A stretch of DNA of 64,000 bases, taken from Favolaschia claudopus. Lineage: Eukaryota; Basidiomycota; Agaricomycetes; Agaricales; Mycenaceae. This document shows positions 53,003-64,000 of this stretch, in pieces. Position 1 is the stretch's first letter; every line of letters begins with the position of its first letter. The notes beneath the pieces were generated by a model. The model was not told where the DNA came from. It did no database searches and saw only the letters and a list, made by a program, of their open reading frames with translations. The stretch is from positions 62,001 to 126,000 of the forward strand of contig JAWWNJ010000001.1 of NCBI GenBank assembly GCA_037176885.1, in the 5' to 3' direction. The translations under genes were made by a program, and so were the position numbers.

Positions 53003-55152
53003 ATGGCTTCCAGCTTCAGCGACTACCCAGCGCAAGATCAAGACGTCGAAGAGATTTCAAGTCCGTCAGTTGTCCAGTAGGCGCTTTTTCGCTTTCAATG
53101 TAGCTTGGCTTATGAGATCATTAAATCAGGGCACTGTTTCACAAAAATCGAAACTTCGAGATCAGCGGTGGAACATTTAACTTCAGTGTGCAGAGAAAGG
53201 AGCCAGATTTCGAGAGTGCGCAGGCATTTTACTCACTCATTGAATGCGCCTCAATTCGAGATATAGATTTTCGAAGGATCCGTTTAGGTGATATCATCCT
53301 CGGAAAGGATATGGCAGGCGTGCAACGCATATATAATCGAAACGTTGTTCGGCGCGTTTATAGGGCCAAGATTGTTGGAATGGAGTCGCCTATGACGGTC
53401 ACAACGTTTGAGGGTGAGGAGAAGGAGGTCAATGAGACGTGGGATGAATATATATCACTACACATGCGATTGCGGTGTGTTCCTCTGTCTTTCACGGGCT
53501 CATGTCATTAACTTTGCCTATAGACATCCCAATATTTTACAGCTCTTTGGGATCACGTCTTCACAAGGTTTATATGCAGCAATCTATCACGATGGTAGTG
53601 TTGCACATTGTTTTCCCCTCTGTGAATGACGACTTCAGATAGAATACATATCATGGGAACAAATGAAAAAAATGTACAGCACACCAACACAACGAGTTTA
53701 CTTTGAGCATTTTCATGTAAGCATCTCACACTGTAGCGAATGTCATCTTATTCTAATCGCTAGGGAAATGGATTTCTAGTAGCTAAACTGCCAACATAAG
53801 GCTCATGGTCCTTACATTGCATTCATGAAAAATCTGGAGTATCTGGTCAGTGTCTCGACCGCTGAAGGACTTGCGACTCATTTCCTTCAAGGCCACGGAG
53901 GAGTGTACATATTGGTTTCATCGATCCGGCAAATTGTGCATTGAAGATACTCCCACCCTGGATGCACAATTCTCATCTCATTTTGTGGGGGCAGACATGA
54001 CTATCCACTCTCCAAAATATATACTCCCACCGGTGGAAGCTTCAAAGATGATTGATTCCCTTGACCTTGAATCCTACTATGATAACCTCTTAGGCCTCGG
54101 TCTGTGGCAAGTTCGGACCATACTCCTCGGCCGACACTCCACTATTCGGCCACATGGTGTGGTCAAGGATGTAGCTGGTGATCTGCAAGAAGTGGCTTAT
54201 CTACAACTTGAACCTACTCCGCCGGACAGGTGGTACTGGTCGTGGGGCAATACTGATATGATGCCGAATAAATGGACGCGGTGTGTTTGGAATCGAGTTC
54301 TCGTCGATACTAATCATGAGATTCCCAGTGTCAGAAGTACGGAATTTGTTGAGCACCCACGACCTCAAGACTCCACTTTCAGCCTCCAATTGTATTGTGG
54401 GTCCCACCAAGCCGGAGTGGAGGAGTTTGCACCGTTTGCGCAGGCAAATTACATCACAAGACATCTGGACCTAGAGCCTTCCTCATACTGTGGGTGGCTC
54501 TCCAATGTGGGGGTTATTCTCAACATTAAAGGCTTGCTTGGACTTCAGCTTATATTGGTGAAGTATACCCTCGCTATAGCCTCAGCAGTTGGCTGCCCGG
54601 ATCTCTCCAAGAAATCTTTTTCTTCCTTCCCCCTGCTCGCGGGTTTTACACCTCAGACTTGACCCAGTGTTGCTTCACAACAGAGGAGCCGTACTGGTCC
54701 TTTGATCCATCTGGCAATAACCGTCTGTCACCAAATGAAGCTTTGAATCTCGGATTACCTCAGGCTTCGCTGGAAATCTTCGTGGACCAAGTTTTCGTGG
54801 ACGAGGCCCTTTTCAAAGATCTTCACACGTTTCATACAATGAAAGGTTTCAATGCCGAGAGCCAGGAGATTGCTAAACACCTGGGACTTCCACTTTACTA
54901 TTTCGGAGATGAAGGGGATCCACCTCCTTCCCCTCTCTTTGGTGAAGCGATTTAATTCAATGCAAACTTGTCACTTATAGCTCACTTACAGATGTGCCTT
55001 ACGACTCCGTTGCCCTACTTCACGAAGGGTCAGACGAGGAGAAGGAGCATAAGCCCTTAGACGGTGATCTTGCCCCAAGGAGTCCATTCTTGGAAGATGT
55101 AGAGAGCGATGATGAACAGATTCTCTACCCGCGTATGGCCCCCAGCATTTAG
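53003..55152 (+). pseudogene. Pseudokinase-like family protein, copy C (36-bp deletion, altered splice donor)
   Basis: Nearly identical to copy B in all blocks (FEISGGTFNFSV, IRLGDIILGKDMAGV, RHPNILQLFGITSS, YWSFDPSGNNRLS), with the C-terminal GAG codon intact at 55039-55041 and the stop at 55150-55152. However, 36 bp that in copy B include an exon end and a GTTCAG-type donor are missing near 53770. A likely donor at 53847 reads GTCAGT instead of GTGAGT. Copy C has therefore probably lost correct splicing where copy B has lost its C-terminus. Confidence 0.65.
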
Positions 55153-55834
55153 TGCACAGAGAAGGAAAGGCGAGGGGAAGGGTGTTTCCGCGGTAGTTTC
55201 AATGTCATTGGGCGTCCAAACTGAAAGACAGTTTCGTAATTCTAGTCTGCACAGCGCGCTGGTGTTAGCATCTAAGCAGGCTGCAGTATCCACACCTACA
55301 GCTCGACATTTATTTCTATAGAGAGCCTGAGAGACTCATCGCCAGTCAATAAACCATTCGGAGGATATCCATTAGGCGAGTGCTTCGCATCGTCTTACGG
55401 CGGTGGATTTTTCAAGAAGGAATGGGGTTCTGGGTGATGTGAGAGCAGCGTTGGGAATCATTCTGGTGCGGGGTGGGATTAATTTGGGGGGTCGGAAACG
55501 CGGAATCGGGAGAGAGGGAGGGGTTGAATATTTGCGGCGAAATTGGGCGGAATTTGCGCACACGGCCTCGAAGATATGGTTTTATTACTGAGTGTATGGT
55601 AGAGTCTAAGGTTGATTCAATTCTCGATGGCAACTGACCGACGAGTCCAGCTTGCTTCTGAATTTCTAATTACTTGCTCAGCACGACTTCAGTGACAGTC
55701 TGAAGAGGCGGGTTCACCTGTACGCGCTGCGCATCAGGGACGTATAAACGAAAATGAAAATGGAAGATGGAAAATGCATCGACACCGAGGGTTGGGAGAA
55801 AAAGAAAAAGTCGTCAGAGCCGTGTCGCTGTCAA

Positions 55835-55925
55835 GACCCGTACCCGAATCGAACGGGCATGCTTGCTTGCTTGCTGAAATCGCTTTGAACAGGGTCATGA
55901 AGCGCAAGTGTGGCCATCACGAGTC
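55835..55925 (-). pseudogene. tRNA-like sequence, second duplication copy
   Basis: Same 91-nt tRNA-like structure as at 30593-30683 (seven-pair acceptor, T-arm with TTCGATT, degenerate D-arm), carried along in the duplication. Confidence 0.45.
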
Positions 55926-58243
55926 TTCATTTCGTCGGAGTTGAGTCTTGCGATACTTGGAGTCGGGAGAGGCGGAGCTGTGGGTTTTGGCGACCGAGCA
56001 AAGCGTACTCGATAAGAAGGTCCTGGGGCCTCAAGTCGAAGACGCACGCGGCACCGGCGAAGAAACATATCCCGGAAAAGAATCAGAGCTCACCCGTCGC
56101 GATCGCGAGACAAGAGGGTGAGCATGCAAGAGCATGATCATGAGGAATACTAGCATCGACGGTCTGTGGGTCAATTTTCATTGTTCAAAGCGAAATCGAT
56201 TTTGTGAAATCTACTATTCCGGAACGGCGGTACCCAGAGGTTCGAGAGTATATGTGGGCGCCGCTGAGCTTCAGTTGAGATTTAATTATCGGTGTAAGCT
56301 GCGCTTAAATTCATAGCGAGTTTTATCGTGTGAGGATCCGGGGAGGGGTACGAGCAATCCAAGAACTTGAAAGGAGTAAGAAAGGAGCCAGTAGATTGAG
56401 CGTTTCATTAATGAATATTGCGAGGTCTTGGGCTTGCACTGCAAAAGCGAGAGGGCTTGCACTGCAAAAGCGAGAAGGCTTTCAGAGAAAGACCGATGAT
56501 TTACTTATTCGACAAGCGGAAAGGGCTGCCAGAGTATCAGAGCGATGCGGCGTAGCGGAGAATCGACATGGTGGTTGAAGTGAGAAAGACGTCGGCCGAA
56601 ATTGGGCCGAGCTCAAGCCGACAGAGTGCCGACCACAACAAGCATCAACACCCGTTTTCAGCAACTGCCACGACACTCCACGGCTCTTAACCAACTGGCT
56701 GACCTGCGCTGACCTTCAGTGCTGCGAACTCGCACAACATTTCTGGGCGGGAATCGGCGATTTGCGGCAAGACTTTGGCAAGATTTGCGGGGAGTGCATT
56801 GAGGATGCGAGAGGGGGAGGACGGTATGTGCCGTTCATCAAGAACAATTGTGGAGGCTGGACCCGAGGGACGGACATAGAGGAGAGGCGCCGGGATAGTT
56901 CGGTGTATGGGCCGTGTATAAGGTGTTCTATGCTTTCGTGGATTTATCCGCATCTTCGCCAATCTTCGCCATTTCTCCCCCTTTCCGAAATCCCTTTCTC
57001 TATTTCGACCTTTCTCTATTTCGTTTTCTTCTCCCTTTCTTCTTTATGCTCCCGCTCACGTACTTCTCTACCTTTGTCGAACTAAACTGCCGCTTACTAG
57101 CCTCTGCTCTCTCCAAATATTAATCAGGCAAGCGCCTTCTTCCACACGTTCTCCCCACAATTCATACCGCCCGCCAGTGCTGTCTTTCCACTGCGTTTGA
57201 CTGAGCTTCGTGTTCACGTTCACACGTCGCGATATTCGAGACTGGCTGCAGCTTATTGCAGCAGCTCCTCTCCCATTTGCTGCTATCTGGGTCATGATTT
57301 CTTCACAGCCTTGAATAATTATAGATGCCCTCCCGAAAACACGAGGCAACGTATCGCTCACCCAAGATCCCTTCACTCCTACCACCACCCATGGGCTCCA
57401 GCGTCGTTCAGACTTCGAGGTTCAGCCTTCCTACGGACTCGATGCCGAGCGCGCAAGATGTAGCTATTGGTACGGCGCAAGCACTCTTTTTTCGAAAATA
57501 TCCTCACCAGCCGGAAATTTTGCAGATATTCCGATCCCGTCTTCGGCGAACGCTTCCTTTGAATGTGGATTCATAGGCCCGGCCGAGAATGTCGCGAGCA
57601 GCCGCGTAGCATCGCAATCTCTGCCAGATCTACGGCGGTCGTCCGTCGTTTCTACAATGCACCGAGAGAGGCTTCCTTTCTCGGAAGTGGCTGAAGACAC
57701 ACGGGAGGCAAAGGCCGTGGGCGTGAGTTCACGGCCCTCGTTTGACCCTTGCCATGGCACTTGCCATCCGTGGGAATACTTGGCATTCCGGACCGGCCCA
57801 ACTTTGACAGCTTGCCACGTTTCAAGATATCGTCCTCTGTCTCTTACTCTCTCCTCTCTCGGTGTCTCTCCCTCAATATACGCCAGCTGCTTGGCCCGTC
57901 ATACTTACCAGTCTTTCACTGCAACATTTATCTGTCATTCAAACTCGGAAACATTGTCTAGGCTGGCTCACTAGGGCTGTATCAAGCTTTCCTTCCACCA
58001 TTTTCAGCGGTGCCTTCAGCAGCCCTACATACACCACAAGTGCTTGTTGGTGCTCTGTGCTGTATGCAGGGCTGAAAGGTCCTCAACTCTCCTCTCTCTC
58101 CTGCGCTTCTGCCCTCAAAATCTATGGTCGATTTTCTTGGCTGCCTCGATGCATCGCATCATTGATCGGTATTCAATAATTATCTCTTTCAGCTCTTTCT
58201 TTCATCGTCCACCGTCCTCCTCACTGCTCTCGTTGTTTCAACT

Positions 58244-59983
58244 ATGCCCAGCCCTCCCAAGTCCACTGGCAAAGGCAAAACAAAGGCCAAAGTCAAGCCC
58301 ATCTTCATCCGGGTTTCTCATAAGACCGATCCGAAGACTGGTCAGAAGCGAGCACGAACGACCAGTTCGTCTGGGGCTGCGGTGCTGGCGAGTCCCAGAA
58401 GAAGCAGCGCACCTCTGCAAAGCAAGATGGTGGGCCTTCCTCTTCGGGGACATCATCACAGGCTGGTGGATCGAGCAAGCGTGGCAGGGAGGACGACGGC
58501 AACAATGCCGACAATGAAGAGGAGGGGGAACAATGACGGTGAGGAGACACCAGCAAAGCGGAAGCGGGTGAGGAATCCATGGGGTATTTCTAAGGCGGAG
58601 GTGCCTCCAGCTGCGGAAAAAACCAAAGTGCGTTGTCGTTATTCTCTTGTCTGCGAAAGTTTAATAACATACTTAAGGTGGCGTTCCAACGCGTCATCCG
58701 CGCGTTGGGTGGTCTCCTGACCCAACGCGATGTATTCCGTCTGCGACTGAAGCTCGCAAGCACTACGAGCAGCGCTTCAAGACAGCGGAGGATCGACGTG
58801 CCCACTTACGCGACCTGGAGGCAGAGTCCCGAACTGCGGTTACGGAAGCCTACGATACTGCAACAAAGCTGATCAAAGACGCGAAGACTATCACTGGTCC
58901 TATCGCAAACGCTATAGCTCGCATCGATGCTGACCATCTTGCTAGCGCTTTCACAATGGTTGTGAAGGCTGGCTTGAAGGGTTTCATCCCTGACGTCGAG
59001 GGTCCTGTCCAATCCCACTACAATCAGCTTCACCGTCACGTTGCTGTTTCCGCCTTCGGGTTCCTCTTCCGCTCGCATGCCCTCTATACCTTTGAGATTA
59101 ACGAGGACTACGCTAGCAACGTTTCATTTCTGAACGACGTTTACGATAATTTTGTTTACGGAACGCTTGCTCAGAACACCAGAAGGAGCGTCGTGATCCT
59201 GGTAGTCTCGACAAGTCAATCACCAACAGTGTCATGTACAAGGCCCGTAATCGCGTAAGAGTTCTTATGTCTCGGGTCGTATATGCACTGACATGCTTTG
59301 CAGCTACCAAATCTCGCTTCAAAGCTGCGCGTAGGCTTGAGTTGCGCAAACCTGTTCAGCGTATGGTTGCCATCAAGGAGGCTCATTCGGACGACGAGCA
59401 TGTTGGCAAGACTCGCTATGTGCGCGACAAGCCTGGACGCAACCCTACCGTCACCAGGTTCTTCCTTCAAGAGCTCGATCCGGAGGCTGAAAGGTACCGA
59501 AGAGTACAAAAACCGCTCACACGGTAAGCATTCTTTAATTTTTTCCGAATGCCGGCAGCGAATTCATTCTTCATTAGCAAACTCAATCGCAAACGTGGAC
59601 CACCATTGCGGGCTGCGTCTGAGCTTTCTGAAGTTCTTTCTGCCGATGTTCCCATTGACTACTTCACCCCTGCGTACTACAACTCCCTCAGCCTCCGAGA
59701 ACGTGCCCGCTATGCCAGGGGTGGTGTTGCGTTCCCCCTGGCCAAGTACGCATTTGCGCCGGAGCATGCTGAATGGAAGACGATGGATCGGAAGCCGTTC
59801 ATGAAGAAGTATGGTAAGGAGGTTCTGAGGCAGTATAACATCCCAACTGCGGAGGAGATTGCAGGCCTGTCTGACTCTGACGAGGATGACGAGGATGATG
59901 GGAGTGAGCCGGACATCATTGACTTGGTCGACACAAGTGAAGACGAAGATGAGATGGAGGTCGAGGAAGAGCTTGACCCTTGA
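58244..59983 (+). pseudogene. Amplified Agaricomycete family protein, frameshifted
   Basis: Starts MPSPPKSTGKGKTKAKVKPI, then a Ser-rich basic region and RNPWGISKAEVPP. An intron at about 58628-58677 leads to VAFQRVIRALGGLLTQRDVF. The conserved helical body (EARKHYEQRF, VVKAGLKGFIPDVEGPV, EINEDYASNVSFLNDVYDNF) lies in another frame from about 58745. A further frame change near 59180 leads to ERRDPGSLDKSITNSVMY and, after an intron (59257-59303), LRKPVQRMVAIKEAHSDDE. The C-terminal exon gives DVPIDYFTPAYYNSLSLRER, KPFMKKYGKEVLRQYN and an acidic tail ending at TGA 59981-59983. I recall this as a multicopy family in mushroom genomes, probably mobile-element related, without known function. At least two frameshifts make this copy a likely pseudogene. 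Confidence 0.6.
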
Positions 59984-60055
59984 ATGGTTGAGATACGGTG
60001 GTCCAATTAGAAGTTTTTTTTTCCCTTTGTCTTTCCCTTGTTTCGTAGAATTGTC

Positions 60056-60382
60056 TTAACCGCTCATGTACTTTACTTACTCTGTAATTGTAACCTAATC
60101 TTCTTCTGTTCTTCTGGTTTGATTTGGAGTTCACGCAGAGGGTGAACTACATTTGTTTTGAGCACATTTCCTGCATAACCAGTTCACTACTTCCATACAC
60201 CCAAACTCCGTAGGAAATGTCCCAAAGAGGAAATTGACGGTAAACTAAGAAATTCTTTGCCTAGCCACTAAGGCGTTCAAAAATTGAATCTACTGTATAG
60301 AATCTCTTGTATTTATCTATCGAAGACCCTTCCGCAGAAACTTGAGGTCTTCTCTGGGTCTGGATTAAGATCCAAACCGACG
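60056..60382. other. Spacer, no gene seen
   Basis: AT-rich spacer. A CACTACTTCC at 60186 could be the end of a CACTA-type element whose transposase lies to the right, but the other end is outside the window. Confidence 0.3.
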
Positions 60383-60425
60383 CTGAGCAACTTTACCATC
60401 AGTAGATGATGGTAAAGTTGCTCAG
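60383..60425. repeat. Perfect 19-bp-stem hairpin
   Basis: CTGAGCAACTTTACCATCA, a 5-nt loop (GTAGA), then the exact reverse complement. It contains the TTTACCATCA word that recurs at 60620 and, inverted, near 60467. Confidence 0.92.
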
Positions 60426-60619
60426 TGGGACAGCCACAATCACGATCACAAAGTTGATCATTATTTGATGGTAAACTGCTTGCTCAAGTCGTGCTACCAA
60501 CACTAGCCTGGGCCAATCTGGCTTCATAGAATGCATTGAAATCATGTTAGACTGGGTATGGATGCTTTCTCCAAGCTATATACTCAACAGTTGGGCCTGT
60601 AAAATTCACCGTTGTTCAC

Positions 60620-60645
60620 TTTTACCATCAGTACTGATGGTAAAA
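60620..60645. repeat. Perfect 26-bp palindrome
   Basis: TTTTACCATCAGT followed by its exact reverse complement. Together with 60383-60425 it suggests subterminal repeats of the Tnp2-type transposon. Confidence 0.92.
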
Positions 60646-60774
60646 CTGACAACGGTAAATACAGCCACCGGTGACATCATAGCTACAATGTCTTTGCTCC
60701 GAGTAAAAGAAACCAGTGTCACATATTGAAAAGTCATATTTACATGCAAACAAATCAACAAGTACTACAGTACA

Positions 60775-63700
60775 CTATCTACGCCCTCGATTCAGTGCCC
60801 AACAGACAACAAGAACTGGTACACGAGTGTGATAAATATTTGCGCTTCTCTTCCAGGCAGTCAAATGGGTAATAATATGTTTTGGCTCAATGACTGTGAT
60901 ATCTGAGACTGGCTCAGCATACACAACTTGAGCCACGAGTTCAGGATGGTTGGAATACGGAGTGATATCCAGGGGCTGGTGTTTGCGGACAAAGATGAAT
61001 TCACGTAGAAACCCGTCTAATGGAATTTGCGAAACAGAGTAGATAACTCCAGTGAAGAGGTTGCCACCCTCGTTACGAGCAGTTCCAGGCTCAAAAAATT
61101 GGATCAGGCTGTTACCAAGATGGGATGAGGTGCAACTAAAGGTTCGTTTGTCCAGTTTGAACCTTTTCAAATTTTTGGCTCGAGGAGGCACAATCAAGTT
61201 CCGGTGGTCTGTATGAGGCAATGTGACAGAACCATCAGGATTCCGAGTGCCCCAGAAGCTGAGTCTGTGGTCTCCGACCGCACCTAGATAGGCCAGAATC
61301 AAGTCGTATTTGGGGCGCGAGATGTCTTTGGTTTTTTTTGCCAAGAAATGAGCTAGTTCCACTGCAGTCAATTCCTTGCTTTTCTCAGACTTTGTGGTTC
61401 TTGACTCAGAGTCTAGAATGCCGTCCATTGTTTTCATCTCTGTTGAGCGCTGAGTGTCCAAATCACCCTCATGTGTCTCTGCAAGCAAACGTTGTAACCG
61501 AGTCATCTTGATTAACATAGTATAATCCATGTCATCTGAAGATAGTTAGTCTTGATTCATGAAGCAGACAGAATAAGATTCTCACAAACTCGGTCGTTAG
61601 TCTTGAATTTTTGAAGCATTCCATTGATTCGCTCCCCCATGAATTCATTTTGACTGGCAAGAGGGCCCCAGTTTTGAAGAATCTCCCTGTTGTGCATAGC
61701 ATAGTGATGATTTGGCACAACTGGGATATCAGGAAATAGATTTTGAATGGAAATGAAATAAGGGACATAGAAATTCATAAACATGTCTGCGGCCGAGGGC
61801 GAGGTCTTGAATGAGGCAAGAATATTTGTAGCACCAATCAGATCACAGAAGCTAGCCAAGAGAGCATTGTGCCTTGCAGGGTCCTCATCAAGCTCCAGCT
61901 CTGGTATGACAAGGGTGAATATAACAGCAAATAGATCCAGGAATTCAGAGGCTTTCAATTTTCCATGATTCTTATTGCCAAGATTTGTTGGTGGACGATC
62001 AACCCAAGTAGGTAAGATAACTTCACTGATGCATGTCTGGATTTTTTTAACCTGATCTGCAGATAATTTCCAAGAGCCTCGTACTGCAACATCCTCGAAT
62101 TCTTGGTCAGGATGATCGTTTTGCTCATCATCATCATATTCAGAGGGTGGAACAGATTCAGGTACCGGAGTAGCTTGAGACATTGAGCCGTCCATTGCAT
62201 CATCCTCATCAACATTTGGCATTGGAGATCCTCGTGGTGTGTCGGTCTCATCCTCCTCCTCCTCCATGGCTGTGTCTTGTGGATTTTGCATATGCTGGTC
62301 CACGGTTTCCTCCTTCTCCTGAGTTGTTTCTCGAATATATTGCTCGCGCCATTGAGCAAAGAGTTTGGGGTCAAAGTTCTCTGTATCCTCGAGCATCTCC
62401 TGCATCTCCTCTTCTGTACCAGCATCTGCCATATCATCTTCAGTCCAAAGATCCGCATCATCAACATCAATCTCGTTGAGAGCTTTAGTTCGCTGCGTGT
62501 CACGGCCTACACCCCACAGCACTCTGAGTTGGTGTTCAAGCACCCCCTCAAGCCAGTTATGCATGAAACCAAGGATTGTGTCATTCACAGGATCACGATA
62601 GGGAAGCAGGTGGAGAGAGCACCAGCGTACACCTGTTTTCCTCTGTTCAAGAATCTGCTCCTTCTTAGTCGGAAGCTTTAGCCATTTCCTTGCTTGTTTG
62701 AGTACAGTTGCACCTGTTCGTTTAACCCAAGCCCAGTAATCTGAACGGTCCTTTTCATCATTTGTAAGAAGACAGAAAGAGCAGAAGAAGTGCGCCGAAT
62801 GAGATAGAAAGCCCCCAGTTTCGCGTGCCGCTGGAAGATCAGCTACAAGAGGAACAATTCTAGCAGAAACATTCACCCCTTCAGGATGAGCATAAGTCTG
62901 CATTTTCTTTCCAGGAAGATCAAAGGACAGAATCATCTTCATAATTGGATCAAGGAGGTTGAGTAGATGCCGAGCAGTTGGTTTGTTGGGTGAAGGTGTG
63001 AGCCCTACAATAAAAACATTCTCCGGCAGGTAGCGAACTTCGGGAGGCAGATTTAAGCAATATAGGACAATTGCACCACAAGATTTGACAGGACCTTGAC
63101 ATAAGGAGAATTAGTTTACTACAAATAGCTGTAATGGTACATACCTGCAGCCTTATTAAGTCTTGGATTGAACCAATCGATGTACAGGCCGAAGATAAGA
63201 TTGTACTTGTTCTTGCCCAAATTTTTGAAATACTGCCAGCGTGGACTATCCTGGAGATCCGACATGTCCTCCCCAGGAACTGGGGTCTTCTTGAAGGCAT
63301 GTTCCAAGTGGTCGTTGATGGATTTTCTAGAAAGGAACCACTGCAGCCAAGACTCGAAGTTCTGTGTATTGTATGTAGTCTTAGGAACTCGTACAAGCTC
63401 CTTCCCGGACCGCTGGGTTCGCCAGAGTTCTGCTTTACACCGGAGCCGGGATTTTTGAGAAACCTTGGCAGTACAACGTTCTGGCATTTTTTCGAGTGAA
63501 GGGTACAGAGTGTAACACTTGGGACAGCAAGGGGTCCGTAGGATCTGTGGTTCCGTGCTATATCTTTTATAGACTGTTCGAATATCCTTAGGAATCTGAA
63601 GTTTCGGAAGTTCAACCAAGACACCATTCGCTTGAAGAGCCACCTGTACCAGTCCCAGAGTAGTAGCCAAGATGAGCTGCAGAGCCCTTAGAATAATGTT

Positions 63701-64000
63701 CGCTGTTTCACGGCTGACACCAGCTTTCAAGTTGAGCCACATGACAAGAGATGCACACAGTTGTACGATGAGAGAAGTGTTGATATCAAGAACTATAAAA
63801 TCTGTGAGAGGAAAATGTTGTTGAAGCAGTTGCACAAACCTGGATGTTGGCTCTGCTTTACAAACCGGGATAAAAAATCTTCATCTTCATCCTCGCTTTC
63901 TACAGCCATTGTTTTCCTTCCCATGCCGCTAGCCTTTTTAGGAAAGTAAGGTGAATTGTCCACCATCGCTGAGAGTTCATGACGGCGCCGTATTTGCGAA
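60775..64000 (-). CDS. Tnp2/CACTA-type (Plavaka-like) transposase, N-terminus beyond window
   Basis: Exons on the minus strand: 64000 (edge) to 63840, 63801 to 63145, 63094 to 61586 and 61535 to 60775, joined in frame across GT-AG introns. The acidic N-terminal exon includes VDNSPYFPKKASGMGRK. Later blocks are typical of fungal Tnp2 transposases: GLYIDWFNPRLNKAAG, CGAIVLYCLNLPPEVRYLPE, VADLPAARETGGFLSHSA with a CSFC pair, DTILGFMHNWLEGVLEHQL, a long acidic insert, then VPNHHYAMHNREILQNWGP and NEFMGERINGML. The conserved D and E residues in these blocks are probably catalytic (family knowledge). The C-terminal exon (MLIKMTRLQRLL) ends at 60775. It cuts and reinserts its own DNA. No stop breaks the visible part, so the copy may be intact. 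The first codons and the far transposon end are outside the window. Confidence 0.85.

Larger units (their letters stand above)
52349..58312. repeat. Segmental duplication, copy C (5964 bp)
   Basis: Direct-orientation copy of 27071-33071. Differences seen: a 36-bp deletion near 53770, GTCAGT for GTGAGT at 53847, GAG for TAG at 55039, and a handful of single-base changes or one-base indels. Unlike copy B, it runs on into the full gene at 58244. Confidence 0.93.

Noticed and set aside
60186..60196. CACTA terminus of the Tnp2 element
   Set aside because: CACTACTTCC fits, but the opposite end is outside the window and no flanking duplication can be tested.

Overview
The window looks like nuclear DNA of an Agaricomycete (mushroom-forming basidiomycete, probably Agaricales). 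Genes are densely interrupted by 45-60 bp GT-AG introns. The gene families are ones known to be strongly expanded in that class: KDZ transposases with a TET/JBP-type dioxygenase, F-box/LRR proteins, TKL kinases with an HGDLK catalytic loop, and an uncharacterised pseudokinase-like family. No rRNA, intact tRNA or CRISPR array is visible.

Layout. (1) 1-8150 is a KDZ (Kyakuja-Dileera-Zisupton) transposon neighbourhood: a TET/JBP-like 2-oxoglutarate dioxygenase (309-1248), a gene with an RNase H1 N-terminal/viroplasmin-like domain (1828-3206), a nine-exon KDZ transposase (3444-7068), and 28-57 bp satellites (7083-7907) that flank a fragment resembling eIF3a. A hexamer pair with 9-bp period, RTGGCA-NNN-RTGGCA, pervades introns and spacers here and I did not find it elsewhere. 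(2) 8774-16214 is accessory host-type sequence: a TKL kinase, a decayed F-box gene on the minus strand and a multi-exon membrane protein. (3) 16330-19836 holds a repeat block with a tRNA-like remnant and pseudokinase-like copy A. (4) 19837-25740 holds a run of six perfect hairpins, one probably resident signal-anchor protein gene (22969-24549) and an F-box relic. (5) 26872-27112 is a MITE. (6) 27071-33071 and 52349-58312 are two near-identical copies of a 6-kb segment (pseudokinase-like copies B and C).

(7) Between those copies lies a 19.3-kb Ty3/gypsy LTR retrotransposon (33072-52348, coding on the minus strand) with 1.43-kb LTRs, PBS, PPT and gag, pro and pol in successive -1 frames. Its 9-kb 3' region carries three spliced genes in the opposite (plus) orientation, two of them with zinc-cluster motifs and the third with a zinc knuckle just downstream. 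A 1967-bp terminal-inverted-repeat DNA transposon with an 8-bp target duplication is nested in the first of them; its own repeats carry a 9-bp-period dimer (CTTCCA-NNN-CTTCCA) like that of the KDZ region. (8) 58244-59983 is a frameshifted member of an amplified Agaricomycete family. (9) 60383-64000 is a Tnp2/CACTA-type (Plavaka-like) transposase, cut by the window end, with long palindromes beside its 3' end.

Overall this is a transposon-rich accessory region. The two most unusual signals are the shared 9-bp-period dimer architecture linking the KDZ region to the nested element, and the giant retrotransposon with three antisense zinc-motif genes whose two flanks do not match as a target-site duplication.
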